A DNA stretch of 64,000 nucleotides from JAYVSZ01 sp043774925. GTDB taxonomy: Bacteria > Pseudomonadota > Gammaproteobacteria > Burkholderiales > Methylophilaceae. The DNA lies in the NCBI GenBank assembly GCA_043774925.1, contig JAYVSZ010000003.1, positions 32,477-96,476 of the forward strand, read 5' to 3'. The position numbers and the translations under genes were made by a program. The notes beneath the pieces are model-generated. The model was not told where the DNA came from. It saw only the letters and a program-made list of their open reading frames with translations, and did not search any database. Below, one piece after another: positions 19,150-27,086 of the stretch (positions within the stretch are counted from its first letter, which is position 1; each line of letters begins with the position of its first letter).

Positions 19150-19163
19150 TAAGAAGATAAAGT

Positions 19164-20120
19164 ATGACTATTAAGAAAGTATGTGTATTAGGCGGCGCAG
19201 GTTTTGTGGGCAGCAGTATTGTGGCAAAATTGGATGCCGCAGGCTACCAAGTTAAAGTCCTCACGCGCCATCGTGAGCGCGCTAAACATTTGATTTTGCT
19301 GCCGAATGTGCAAGTGGAAGAATGCGATTTTGCTAATTTGCAAGAGGCACTTAAAGGCAGCGATGCTGTGATTAATCTTGTCGGCATTTTGCACGAAAAT
19401 GGCAAAGTTTCGTTTGAAGCGGTGCATCATCAATTGCCACGCAAAGTGGCGCAACTGTGCGATGAACTTGGCATTAGTCGCTTGCTACACATGAGCGCGT
19501 TGCGCGCAGGCAAATACGCGCCAAGCCAATATCTACGCAGCAAAGCAGCGGGTGAGGCGGCGATTAGCGAGTTTAACAAAAAGCTCGATATTACGATTTT
19601 TAAGCCTTCGGTTATTTTTGGTCGCGGCGATAGTTTTATCAATCTATTTGCAAATTTGGTTAGGTTTTTGCCCGTGATGTTTTTAGCAAAACCCAACGCA
19701 AAATTTCAGCCTATTTGGGTAGAGGACGTGGCCAGCGCCTTTGTTAATAGCCTGCAAAATACGGCAAGCTACGGCAAAAGCTACGAACTAGGCGGGCTAA
19801 GCGTTTACAGTCTGCGTGATGTCGTGCAAAAAGTCATGGATGTGTTGGGCAAGCAACGGCCAATTATCGGGCTTAGTGACAAACTCTCTTATGCGCAAGC
19901 TTTTGCATTGGAACACATGCCTATTAAGCTCATGACCCGCGATAATGTGGGCTCTATGGAAGTCGATAACGTGGTCAGTGAGCCAGTGCCAGCCTGGTTA
20001 ATTCCTAATCTTACCTCGCTCGAAGTGGTCATTTCCGATTATCTTACTAACGAAACGCCGCGCGCTGCTTACGATGGCTTTCGCAGTGCGGCAGGTCGCG
20101 CCATTAGTGCAAGACGCTAA
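19164..20120 (+). CDS. NDUFA9-like NAD(P)-binding epimerase/dehydratase-family protein
   Basis: A 318-residue atypical short-chain dehydrogenase with an N-terminal Rossmann motif (GGAGFVGSSIV) and the NLVGILHE segment typical of the complex I subunit NDUFA9-related group. The catalytic YxxxK of true epimerases appears as a weak YLRSK. Bacterial members are often annotated as complex I assembly or quinone-linked proteins, but the function here is not established. It lies between slt and cca in the same direction, one base before the cca start. Confidence 0.8.
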   Translation: MTIKKVCVLGGAGFVGSSIVAKLDAAGYQVKVLTRHRERAKHLILLPNVQVEECDFANLQEALKGSDAVINLVGILHENGKVSFEAVHHQLPRKVAQLCDELGISRLLHMSALRAGKYAPSQYLRSKAAGEAAISEFNKKLDITIFKPSVIFGRGDSFINLFANLVRFLPVMFLAKPNAKFQPIWVEDVASAFVNSLQNTASYGKSYELGGLSVYSLRDVVQKVMDVLGKQRPIIGLSDKLSYAQAFALEHMPIKLMTRDNVGSMEVDNVVSEPVPAWLIPNLTSLEVVISDYLTNETPRAAYDGFRSAAGRAISARR

Positions 20121-20121
20121 C

Positions 20122-21339
20122 ATGCAAGTGTATTGCGTAGGCGGTGCAGTGCGTGATGCGCGGCTTGGTTTACCCGTAAAAGATAAAGATTTTGTCGTTG
20201 TCGGCAGCACGCCAGAGAAAATGCTGGCACAAGGTTTTAAGCCTGTTGGCAAAGACTTTCCCGTGTTTCTCCACCCCCAAACGCACGATGAATATGCGCT
20301 TGCGCGCACTGAGCGCAAAACAGGCAGCGGCTACACAGGCTTTGCCGTTCACGCGGATGAAAGCGTGACGCTGGAAGAAGATTTAAGCCGCCGCGATTTC
20401 ACTATGAACGCCATTGCACAAGACTTAACGGGGGTAATAATTGATCCATTTAATGGACAAGCCGATATTCAAGCTAAAATCATCCGCCATGTGAGCGATG
20501 CGTTTGTGGAAGACCCCGTGCGCATCCTGCGTGCAGCGCGTTTTTGTGCAAGGTTTGCAGATTTCACCATTGCAATTGAAACCATGGACTTAATGCGCCA
20601 AATGGTGCAAAACGGTGAGGTGAATGCGCTGGTGCCAGAGCGTGTGTGGCAAGAACTTTCGCGTGGATTAATGGAGCAAAAGCCAAGCCGCATGTTTGAG
20701 GTGCTGCGTGCGTGTGGCGCGCTTAAAGTGCTTTTGCCCGAGCTGGATAGGTTATGGGGCGTGCCACAGCCGCCGCAACATCACCCCGAAATTGATACGG
20801 GCGTACACGTGATGATGGTGATTGACTACGCCGCCAAGCAAAACTTTAGCTTGCCTGTGCGCTTTGCCGCGCTGGTACACGACCTTGGCAAAGGTACAAC
20901 GCCTGCGGATGTTCTACCGCGCCACATTGGCCACGAGGAGCGCAGCGTAGCTTTGTTAAAAGAGGTGAGCAAGCGCTTACGTGTACCCAATGATTGTAAA
21001 GAGCTTGCGCATATTGTTGCTAAATTTCATGGAAAATTGCACGCTGCCAGCAAAATGCGGCCAGATACCTTGCTCAAATTTTTAATCGAACTAGATGCGA
21101 TTCGTCAGCCAGAGCGTTTTGAGGATTTTTTAAAAGCGTGCGAGAGTGATTCGCGCGGCAGAACCGGTTTAGAAAACTGCGAATTACCCGAAACAGAACT
21201 GGTAAAGACTGCCCTGAGAGCCGCACTGGTATTGGATGCTGGCGCGGTGGCTAAAAAGTTTACCGAGCCAGAAAAGATACAACAAGCCGTGTTTGAAGCG
21301 CGGTTGGAAGCTGTAAAATTGGTAATTCCGTCACATTAA
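20122..21339 (+). CDS. cca: CCA-adding enzyme with HD phosphohydrolase domain
   Basis: Adds and repairs the 3' CCA end of tRNAs. ATG 20122 is one base after the epimerase stop and gives 405 residues; an upstream in-frame ATG at 20074 would overlap that gene by 47 bases. The nucleotidyltransferase head has GGAVRD and KDKDFVV (metal Asp residues) and the DLSRRDFTMNAIA motif. A C-terminal HD domain with VHDLGKG identifies the multifunctional gammaproteobacterial/betaproteobacterial type with 2',3'-cyclic phosphodiesterase and phosphatase activity. Confidence 0.95.
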   Translation: MQVYCVGGAVRDARLGLPVKDKDFVVVGSTPEKMLAQGFKPVGKDFPVFLHPQTHDEYALARTERKTGSGYTGFAVHADESVTLEEDLSRRDFTMNAIAQDLTGVIIDPFNGQADIQAKIIRHVSDAFVEDPVRILRAARFCARFADFTIAIETMDLMRQMVQNGEVNALVPERVWQELSRGLMEQKPSRMFEVLRACGALKVLLPELDRLWGVPQPPQHHPEIDTGVHVMMVIDYAAKQNFSLPVRFAALVHDLGKGTTPADVLPRHIGHEERSVALLKEVSKRLRVPNDCKELAHIVAKFHGKLHAASKMRPDTLLKFLIELDAIRQPERFEDFLKACESDSRGRTGLENCELPETELVKTALRAALVLDAGAVAKKFTEPEKIQQAVFEARLEAVKLVIPSH

Positions 21340-21342
21340 CTT

Positions 21343-21900
21343 CTACAGCATTAATGCTATTTGCTGTTGCACCAACTCTGTCGGCTTGCGCTTAAATCCA
21401 CTCTTTGCAAACTGTTGCCAGCGGCCAATCACGTAGCACATCATCAAGTTGGATTGCACTTCAGGCAGAATTTTTTTGCCACCTTGCGCGACAGTAACTT
21501 TTAAACATTGTTTCAGCGTCATTTCAATGCGGTCGTGCAGTTGGTTAATGCGGGCTTGCAGGCGGTCGTCCTCGTTCACAAGCGCGTCGCCAATCAGCAC
21601 GCGCGTCATGCCGGGGTTTTTCTCGGCAAATTTAAGTAACATGGTGATAGTGGCTTGAATTTGTTTTGTGCCTTCAGTTTCTTCGCTGGTAATTTTGTTA
21701 ATCACGCCAAAAATGCTAGTTTCGATAAATTCGATTAAGCCTTCGAACATTTGCGCTTTGCTGGCAAAGTGGCGATACAGCGCGGCTTCACTCAGGTCTA
21801 ATTTTTCTGCTAATGCTGCAGTAGTAATTTTCTCGCGCTTTGGGTTTTCTAGCATTTTTGCTAAAGCTTCTAAAATTTCTTGCTTACGTTCGCCTGCCAT
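21343..21900 (-). CDS. slmA: Nucleoid occlusion factor SlmA (TetR family)
   Basis: DNA-bound inhibitor that blocks FtsZ assembly over the nucleoid. The 185-residue protein has a TetR helix-turn-helix (residues about 20-50, with AALAEKLDLSEAALYRHFASKAQMFEGL) followed by an all-helical ligand/dimer domain. The length and the segment around the helix-turn-helix match SlmA rather than a drug-type TetR. It converges with cca, with only 3 bases between stops, and is downstream of the HAD and argB genes. Confidence 0.85.
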   Translation of the reverse strand: MAGERKQEILEALAKMLENPKREKITTAALAEKLDLSEAALYRHFASKAQMFEGLIEFIETSIFGVINKITSEETEGTKQIQATITMLLKFAEKNPGMTRVLIGDALVNEDDRLQARINQLHDRIEMTLKQCLKVTVAQGGKKILPEVQSNLMMCYVIGRWQQFAKSGFKRKPTELVQQQIALML

Positions 21901-21927
21901 TTTATTACTTCCCCTGATTTTTTTGGT

Positions 21928-22003
21928 TTGTCATTCCGACACAAGTCGGAATCTAGAGAGTTTTATAAATACGCTAGATTCCGCGTCAAGCGCGGAATGA
22001 CAA
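21928..22003. repeat. GTCATTCC-type double-hairpin intergenic repeat
   Basis: A 76-base element with inverted ends TTGTCATTCC/GGAATGACAA. Inside, each end forms its own hairpin (ATTCCGAC-acaa-GTCGGAAT and ATTCCGCG-tcaa-GCGCGGAAT), and TCTAG/CTAGA pair between them. It fills the gap between slmA and the HAD gene and belongs to a widespread class of bacterial palindromic intergenic repeats. Related elements occur at 22654 and 26241. Confidence 0.8.
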
Positions 22004-22019
22004 TTAAAGATTGATTTTA

Positions 22020-22658
22020 TTATAGCGCAAGGTGAGTAAGCGCTAACACACTACTCACGCGATAATCGACAAAATTTGGCTTTCGCAGTTTTTTGCTTAT
22101 CCAAATGGTGCGCATACCAAGCCGCTTGGCAGTCATCAGCGCAGGCAAATTATCTTCTAACATCACGCAATCGCTTGCCTTTGCGTTAAGCGTTTTAAGT
22201 AGCATTTGAAAGCCACGCACGCTAGGTTTTGCGTGAAACTTTGCGCTTTCCACACTAAACACTAGCTCAAAACAATCGTCAATGCCCATTAATTGCAGCA
22301 CACGAATCGCGTATTCACGTGGTGCGTTAGTAAACACACACTTTCGTCCTGGCAGGCTTTTAATAAGGCTGCGCAAGCGTTTGACTTGAATCACCATATT
22401 TGGTAAATCCATCAAACGATGCGTTTGTTGCAAAAAATGAAACGCATCTACGCCGTGATGGCGCATCAAACCTTTAAGCGTGGCGCCGTAAACGCCCCAA
22501 TAATGTTGGCGCAGCTTGTGAGCATCAGTTTCGTTTAAATTGAGATTATCCTGAATATACTGCGTCATGGCACGGTTCATGACAGGGAAGATGTGCGCAG
22601 ATGCGTTGTGCAGGGTGTCGTCGAGGTCGAATATCCAGATTTTATTTTGAGCCGTCAT
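22020..22658 (-). CDS. HAD-family pyrimidine 5'-nucleotidase-like hydrolase
   Basis: A 212-residue haloacid dehalogenase hydrolase with the nucleophile motif DLDDTLHNA near the N-terminus, a helical cap, FTNAP as motif II and LEDNLPALMTAKRLG as motif IV. The pattern fits SDT1-type pyrimidine nucleotidases, which dephosphorylate UMP/CMP-like substrates; the substrate here is not shown by sequence. The start ATG lies inside the arm of an inverted repeat (22654-22725) and has no clear ribosome-binding site, so translation initiation may be unusual. Confidence 0.85.
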   Translation of the reverse strand: MTAQNKIWIFDLDDTLHNASAHIFPVMNRAMTQYIQDNLNLNETDAHKLRQHYWGVYGATLKGLMRHHGVDAFHFLQQTHRLMDLPNMVIQVKRLRSLIKSLPGRKCVFTNAPREYAIRVLQLMGIDDCFELVFSVESAKFHAKPSVRGFQMLLKTLNAKASDCVMLEDNLPALMTAKRLGMRTIWISKKLRKPNFVDYRVSSVLALTHLAL

Positions 22659-22725
22659 TCTGAGCGTAGCGAAGAATCCAGTAATTGAAAGAACGCAATG
22701 GATTCTTCGCTACGCTCAGAATAAC
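22654..22725. repeat. Long inverted repeat (27-bp arms) between argB and the HAD gene
   Basis: Arms 22654-22680 and 22699-22725 are inverted copies with one mismatch, separated by 18 bases. The ends read GTCATTCTGAGCG and CGCTCAGAATAAC. Transcription of the argB-HAD unit would form a very stable hairpin here. The start codon of the HAD gene (minus strand) falls within the left arm. Confidence 0.9.
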
Positions 22726-22759
22726 AAAGCCTTTTTAAAGCAATAAAGTTTGATAGTAA

Positions 22760-23644
22760 TTATTTGGCTTTAATTAAAGTACCAACGCCTTCGTCCGTGA
22801 GCACTTCCAGCAACAGCGCATGCTCAACCCGCCCGTCGATAATATGCACACTTTTCACGCCGCTTCTAGCGGCATCAAGCGCAGAGCTAATCTTAGGCAA
22901 CATGCCGCCAGAAAGCGACCCATCGGCCACCATGTCGTCGATTTGCTTGGGTGTTAAGCCAGTAATTAGCTGACCATTTTCATCCAGTACACCAGGCGTA
23001 TTGGTGAGCAAAATGAGTTTTTCTGCATTCAAAATTTCTGCTAATTTACCTGCTACAACGTCTGCATTGATGTTGTAAGTTTCGCCATCTTTGCCCACGC
23101 CAATTGGCGCGACGACAGGGATAAAATCGCCGCTATCTAAAAAATTGATGATACTCGGGTCAATCGCCGTGATTTCACCTACTTGGCCGACATCAATCAT
23201 TTTGCTTGGGTCTTTCAAATCTTCCATCAACAATTTGTGCGCATGAATAAAATTGCCATCTTGCCCAGTTAAGCCCACGGCTTTGCCGCCGTGCCGGTTG
23301 ATGAGATTTACAATTTCTTTGTTGACTTGCCCGCCCAGCACCATTTCTACCACATCCATGGTTTCTTCATCTGTGACCCGCATACCTTGAATAAACTCAC
23401 CTTTTTTGCCTAGTTTATCTAGCATTTCGTTAATTTGCGGGCCGCCGCCATGCACCACCACGGGGTTCATGCCAACGAGTTTGAGCAGCACCACATCTTG
23501 CGCAAAGCAGTGTTTTAGGTGCTCATCCGTCATCGCGTTGCCACCATATTTAATGACGATGGTTTTGTCGAAAAACCGTTTAATGTAAGGCAGCGCTTCT
23601 GCAAGCGTATGCGCTTTTTGTACGGCGGTTGTTTTATTTAGCAT
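22760..23644 (-). CDS. argB: Acetylglutamate kinase
   Basis: Phosphorylates N-acetylglutamate in arginine synthesis. The 294-residue amino-acid-kinase fold shows VIKYGGNAM, VHGGGPQIN, the ITAIDP stretch and the C-terminal SGGMLPK motif. Long N-terminal region before the kinase core (about 25 residues) fits the hexameric, arginine-inhibited type. It is downstream of argA in the same direction across a 57-base gap. Confidence 0.96.
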   Translation of the reverse strand: MLNKTTAVQKAHTLAEALPYIKRFFDKTIVIKYGGNAMTDEHLKHCFAQDVVLLKLVGMNPVVVHGGGPQINEMLDKLGKKGEFIQGMRVTDEETMDVVEMVLGGQVNKEIVNLINRHGGKAVGLTGQDGNFIHAHKLLMEDLKDPSKMIDVGQVGEITAIDPSIINFLDSGDFIPVVAPIGVGKDGETYNINADVVAGKLAEILNAEKLILLTNTPGVLDENGQLITGLTPKQIDDMVADGSLSGGMLPKISSALDAARSGVKSVHIIDGRVEHALLLEVLTDEGVGTLIKAK

Positions 23645-23701
23645 GGTTTTTGCCCTGTATTTAGGCTAATATTTCAGTTGCTACAATTGTAACTAAAAAA
23701 T

Positions 23702-25348
23702 CTATAAAGCTTTACTGAAAACTTTAGATTTACGTTGAAAGTTGTAAAGCATTTGCCTTTCTGTAGGCAGATTATCCACACTTTGTTCGATAAATCCGCG
23801 CTCTAAAAACCAGTGCTCGGTATGTGTAGTTAAGCAAAATAGAGAGGTAAAGCCTAACGCGCGTGCTTCGCCCTCACAGTAGTAAAATAGCTTATCGCCA
23901 TGTCCGCCGCCGCGATATGCAGTGTCTATCGCCAAGCAAGCAAATTCGGCCTGTTGAGGTTTATTGGCTTCTTTGGCAAAAGGGTATAGCGCCGCACAGC
24001 CAATCACGCGATTATCGTGTTCCATCACATAAAAATGGTTAATTTCCATTTCAATACGTTCGCGTCCACGCCGCACCAAAACGCCTTCACTTTCCAACGG
24101 TTCAATCAGCTGCAAAATCGCGCCAACATCGTCAATATCCGCTTGGCGCATGGTTTCAAGCGGCAATTCTGTCACCATCGTGCCAATGCCGCCGTGCGTA
24201 AAAAGCTCCTGAATAATTGCGCCATCAATATGCCGCGAAATCAGGTGAACCCGCGCCACACCTTGCTCGCAGGCGCTTACGGCAGCGGGCAGGTAATAAT
24301 TGACGTCTTCCGAAACATTGATCGGCGCCTCATTATTTTGCACATTACGCAATAAATTTTTGGCTTTATCGGCCGTCATTTCGCGCAGTAATTCGCCGCG
24401 TAAGTTGTACACGCCAGCAGAATCCATCATGAAAATCAGCTTATCCGCATCCAGCGCAATCGCGGCGCTTACGGCAACATCCTCTAAAGTCAAATTAAAC
24501 GCCTCGCCTGTGGGCGAGTAACCAAGCGGAGAAAGTAGCACCAGCTCATTGTCATCCAGCCGCTTTTGTATGCCGATCGCATCGATTTTGCGCACTTCGC
24601 CCGTGTGTTGCAAATCCACGCCGCCGCGTACGCCAAGCGGCTTTGCGGTGACAAAATTACCGCTCGCCACGCGAATATCCGCACCCGCCATCGGTGAATT
24701 GATTAAACCCATCGAAAGTTGCGCTTCAATATCAACTCTAATCGCGCCGTTGGCCTCTTTCACAACCTCCATCGCGGCATCGTCAGTCACGCGCAAACCG
24801 CCTACTAGCTTGGTTTTCAGCTTATCGCGCTTGAGCCTTTTTTCAATTTGTGGGCGCGCGCCATGCACTAAGACCAAGCGAACTTCTAAGCTGGCCAGCA
24901 AGTTTAAATCGTGCGAAAGCGCGGCAAATTGAGCATCGTTGATGACTTCACCACCAAATGCAATCACAAAAGTGCGCCCACCAAACGCGTGAATATAAGG
25001 CGTGGCGGAGCGAAACCAATTGACGAAATCGGCTGCACTTGGCACGAGCTTATTCACCAAATTAGGCGGGTGCGGCTCACGCGCTTTGAGTGTTTGTTGT
25101 GGCGCGTCGATTTGCGCGTAAGTTGATTGGCTGTTAAATGCTTTAGGCGTATCGCTCAGCGTGTACAAGTAAGCTGGCGTGCAAGCCAAAGCCTCGGCAA
25201 TCTTGCGTAACAAGGCTTCTGGCGCGCCTTGCTCATTGCGCTCAATGCGCGATAAATTGCCTGCATCAGAGCCAACGCTCGCTGCAAGTTCTGCAAGTGT
25301 GACGTGAAGAGATTTCCGCTGCTTGCGGATTGCACAGCCAATGAACAT
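23702..25348 (-). CDS. argA: N-acetylglutamate synthase with N-terminal XRE DNA-binding domain
   Basis: Makes N-acetylglutamate from glutamate and acetyl-CoA, the first arginine step. Residues about 101-548 are a normal ArgA: an amino-acid-kinase-like regulatory domain (GRTFVIAFGGEVI, VHGARPQI) and a C-terminal GNAT acetyltransferase domain (about 400-548, AIDTAYRGGGHGDKLF with the acetyl-CoA loop). Residues about 7-62 are a clear XRE/Cro helix-turn-helix (IRKQRKSLHVTLAELAASVG...NLSRIERNE, here shortened), joined by a Pro/Gln-rich linker. No Met lies between residue 1 and the kinase domain, and no good internal ribosome-binding site is seen, so one fused product is likely. This suggests an enzyme that may also bind DNA. 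A palindrome lies just upstream. Confidence 0.9.
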   Translation of the reverse strand: MFIGCAIRKQRKSLHVTLAELAASVGSDAGNLSRIERNEQGAPEALLRKIAEALACTPAYLYTLSDTPKAFNSQSTYAQIDAPQQTLKAREPHPPNLVNKLVPSAADFVNWFRSATPYIHAFGGRTFVIAFGGEVINDAQFAALSHDLNLLASLEVRLVLVHGARPQIEKRLKRDKLKTKLVGGLRVTDDAAMEVVKEANGAIRVDIEAQLSMGLINSPMAGADIRVASGNFVTAKPLGVRGGVDLQHTGEVRKIDAIGIQKRLDDNELVLLSPLGYSPTGEAFNLTLEDVAVSAAIALDADKLIFMMDSAGVYNLRGELLREMTADKAKNLLRNVQNNEAPINVSEDVNYYLPAAVSACEQGVARVHLISRHIDGAIIQELFTHGGIGTMVTELPLETMRQADIDDVGAILQLIEPLESEGVLVRRGRERIEMEINHFYVMEHDNRVIGCAALYPFAKEANKPQQAEFACLAIDTAYRGGGHGDKLFYYCEGEARALGFTSLFCLTTHTEHWFLERGFIEQSVDNLPTERQMLYNFQRKSKVFSKAL

Positions 25349-25375
25349 GATTTTTATCTTAAAATTGTGATATTA

Positions 25376-25398
25376 GCAAAATATTATAATAATTTTGC
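25376..25398 (-). promoter_or_regulatory. Palindrome overlapping a putative argA promoter
   Basis: GCAAAAT and ATTTTGC form 7-base inverted arms around 9 bases, 28 bases before the argA start. Read on the minus strand a TATAAT hexamer falls inside it, with a TTTGCG-like -35 about 16 bases further upstream. The layout suggests an operator over the -10 region, possibly bound by the XRE domain of ArgA itself; that link is inference. Confidence 0.4.
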
Positions 25399-25434
25399 AT
25401 AAAACGCAAATAATTATTTTAGATAACTGCCAAG

Positions 25435-26208
25435 TTAAAAATCACCCCAAAGTGTTTGCATTGTTGCAATTGCGGCCAATGGCGCGGTTTCGGTGCGTAA
25501 AATACGTGGCCCAAGCTGTACGCCGATAAAGCCATGTTGTGCTGCAAGCGCTGTTTCATTGGCGCTTAGGCCGCCTTCTGCGCCAATCAGCAATTGAATT
25601 TCGCCATTTGGTTTGGTTAAATCGGCCAGCTTCTTATCAGCAAGTGGGTCTAGGGTGACGCGCAAAATTGTGGGCGAATTTTCACCCTCTCCCCCACCCT
25701 CTCCCTTAAAGGGCGAGGGGGTTTTAGCAAACCAAAGTGCCAAGTTTATTGGCGTTTCAACACTTGGCACAATTGCGCGGCCGCTTTGCTCGCACGCGGC
25801 AATCACCACATTTTGCCAATGTTCTGCGCGCTTTCTGGCTTTTTCTTCGTCTAGTTTTACCACGCTGCGTTCGGTTTTAATGGGCACAATTTTATTTGCG
25901 CCTAATTCAACGGCCTTCTGCAAGCCAATATCCATACGGTCACCAGCCGATATTCCTAAAAGCAAGGTGATGTTTAAATTGGATTCATTTTCAACTTTTA
26001 CGCTACTTTTTACTTGTGCCAACGTTTCGCTTTTTTTAACGCTTGTGAGTTCGCAAGCGTAATCAAAACCATCGCCGCAAAACAAAGCCAAACTATCACC
26101 AACGTCCAAGCGCATCACCCGCGTGGCATGGGTGGCAGCGTTGTCGCTTAGCTTAATTGTGGCGCCAACGCTTAAATTTTCGGGGCTGTAAAAACGTAAA
26201 TTGCTCAT
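25435..26208 (-). CDS. rsmE: 16S rRNA m3U1498 methyltransferase RsmE with inserted repeat peptide
   Basis: SPOUT-class methyltransferase that modifies U1498 of 16S rRNA using S-adenosylmethionine. The 257-residue protein has the PUA-like N-terminal domain and the C-terminal knotted domain with LLIGAEGGLS and LGPRILRTETAPLAA. It is about 14 residues longer than usual because an in-frame REP-like DNA element (25685-25721) encodes a Gly/Glu/Pro-rich stretch at residues about 163-178, in a surface loop before the catalytic knot. Divergent from the region upstream, where another palindromic element lies. Confidence 0.92.
   Translation of the reverse strand: MSNLRFYSPENLSVGATIKLSDNAATHATRVMRLDVGDSLALFCGDGFDYACELTSVKKSETLAQVKSSVKVENESNLNITLLLGISAGDRMDIGLQKAVELGANKIVPIKTERSVVKLDEEKARKRAEHWQNVVIAACEQSGRAIVPSVETPINLALWFAKTPSPFKGEGGGEGENSPTILRVTLDPLADKKLADLTKPNGEIQLLIGAEGGLSANETALAAQHGFIGVQLGPRILRTETAPLAAIATMQTLWGDF
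25685..25721. repeat. REP-like CCCTCTCCC element inserted in rsmE
   Basis: The 37 bases contain CCCTCTCCCCCACCCTCTCC followed by a partial inverted copy (AAAGGGCGAGGGGG). This matches the style of a common bacterial palindromic repeat that encodes SPFKGEGGGEGE when it enters a gene. Its length keeps the rsmE frame open. Confidence 0.7.
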
Positions 26209-26240
26209 GCTGGCATTGTATCTCGAAAACTTCCTTGTTC

Positions 26241-26428
26241 GTCATTCTGGCGGAGGGTGTAGCAGGGGTTTCGCACAGCATGCTGTGCGCCTGCGAAACG
26301 GCTGGCATATTTAGATGCTAGCGCGCCCTGCAAGGGAAAATCTAGGCAAAGCGGTGTTTACAGTTGCTCATTAACACCGCAAGGCTGGGCATGTGGTTGG
26401 TCTAGATACTGGCCTGCGCCAGTATGAC
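26241..26428. repeat. 188-bp MITE-like element with 12-bp inverted ends
   Basis: The ends GTCATTCTGGCG (26241) and CGCCAGTATGAC (26417) are inverted copies with one mismatch. Within lies a perfect 18-base palindrome (26272-26289) nested in GTTTCGC/GCGAAAC arms. No coding sequence is visible inside. It occupies most of the 290-base gap between rsmE and the thioredoxin-like gene; the rest of the gap shows only a short leader. Confidence 0.6.
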
Positions 26429-26498
26429 GGTTAATGTTGCATTCACGCAGAGCAAGGAATGACGTATGATATTGGAAAATCACTTGGAGTATTTTGCA

Positions 26499-27050
26499 AT
26501 GGCAAGCATTAACCCGCCCGTGTGCGATTTTAATTGGCAAGCGCCAGATTTTGCGCTGCTAAATGTTGATGGCACGCGCCACAACTTGCAACAAAGCATG
26601 GGTGCAAGCGGCCTTTTGGTGATGTTTATTTGCAACCATTGCCCTTATGTAAAAGCCATTTTGACTAGGTTAATTAGCGATTGCCGCGAGCTGCAAACGC
26701 TAGGCATAAACACGGTGGCGATAATGAGCAACGACCTCGCCGATTACCCCGAAGATAGTTTTGAAAATATGCAAAAAATTGCGCAAGAAATGGCTTTTCC
26801 GTTTGCATATTTGTTAGATGAAACGCAGGAAATCGCCAAAAATTATGGCGCGGTTTGCACGCCCGATTTTTTTGGTTTTAACAATCAATACCAGCTGCAA
26901 TACCGTGGCCGTTTTGACGAAAGCCGCAAAGAAACCGCACCAAATAGCACGCGCGATTTGTTTAAGGCGCTGAAGCAAATTGCAGAAACCGGGCAAGGGC
27001 TAAAAGAGCAGATTGCGAGCATAGGCTGCAGTATTAAATGGAGAGAGTAA
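26499..27050 (+). CDS. Thioredoxin-fold (redoxin) family protein
   Basis: A 183-residue AhpC/TSA-type redoxin with the segment MFICNHCPYVKA, giving a CNHC active-site pair. I start it at ATG 26499, which has GGAG nine bases upstream; an in-frame ATG at 26466 lacks such a site. No signal peptide is seen, so it is likely cytoplasmic. Bacterial homologues are described only as thioredoxin-family proteins, and the substrate is unknown. Confidence 0.85.
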   Translation: MASINPPVCDFNWQAPDFALLNVDGTRHNLQQSMGASGLLVMFICNHCPYVKAILTRLISDCRELQTLGINTVAIMSNDLADYPEDSFENMQKIAQEMAFPFAYLLDETQEIAKNYGAVCTPDFFGFNNQYQLQYRGRFDESRKETAPNSTRDLFKALKQIAETGQGLKEQIASIGCSIKWRE

Positions 27051-27086
27051 TATATGTTAGCTATCATTACCGGAGGGGTAAGAATA

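Noticed and set aside
25408..25419. AAATAATTATTT perfect palindrome upstream of argA
   Set aside because: Short, all A/T, and expected by chance in this AT-rich region; the longer GCAAAAT palindrome is a better candidate.
25924..25938. GCCAATATCCATACG in rsmE as a sixth 15-mer copy
   Set aside because: One mismatch, and it is antisense to the gene and so does not follow the in-frame pattern of the other five.
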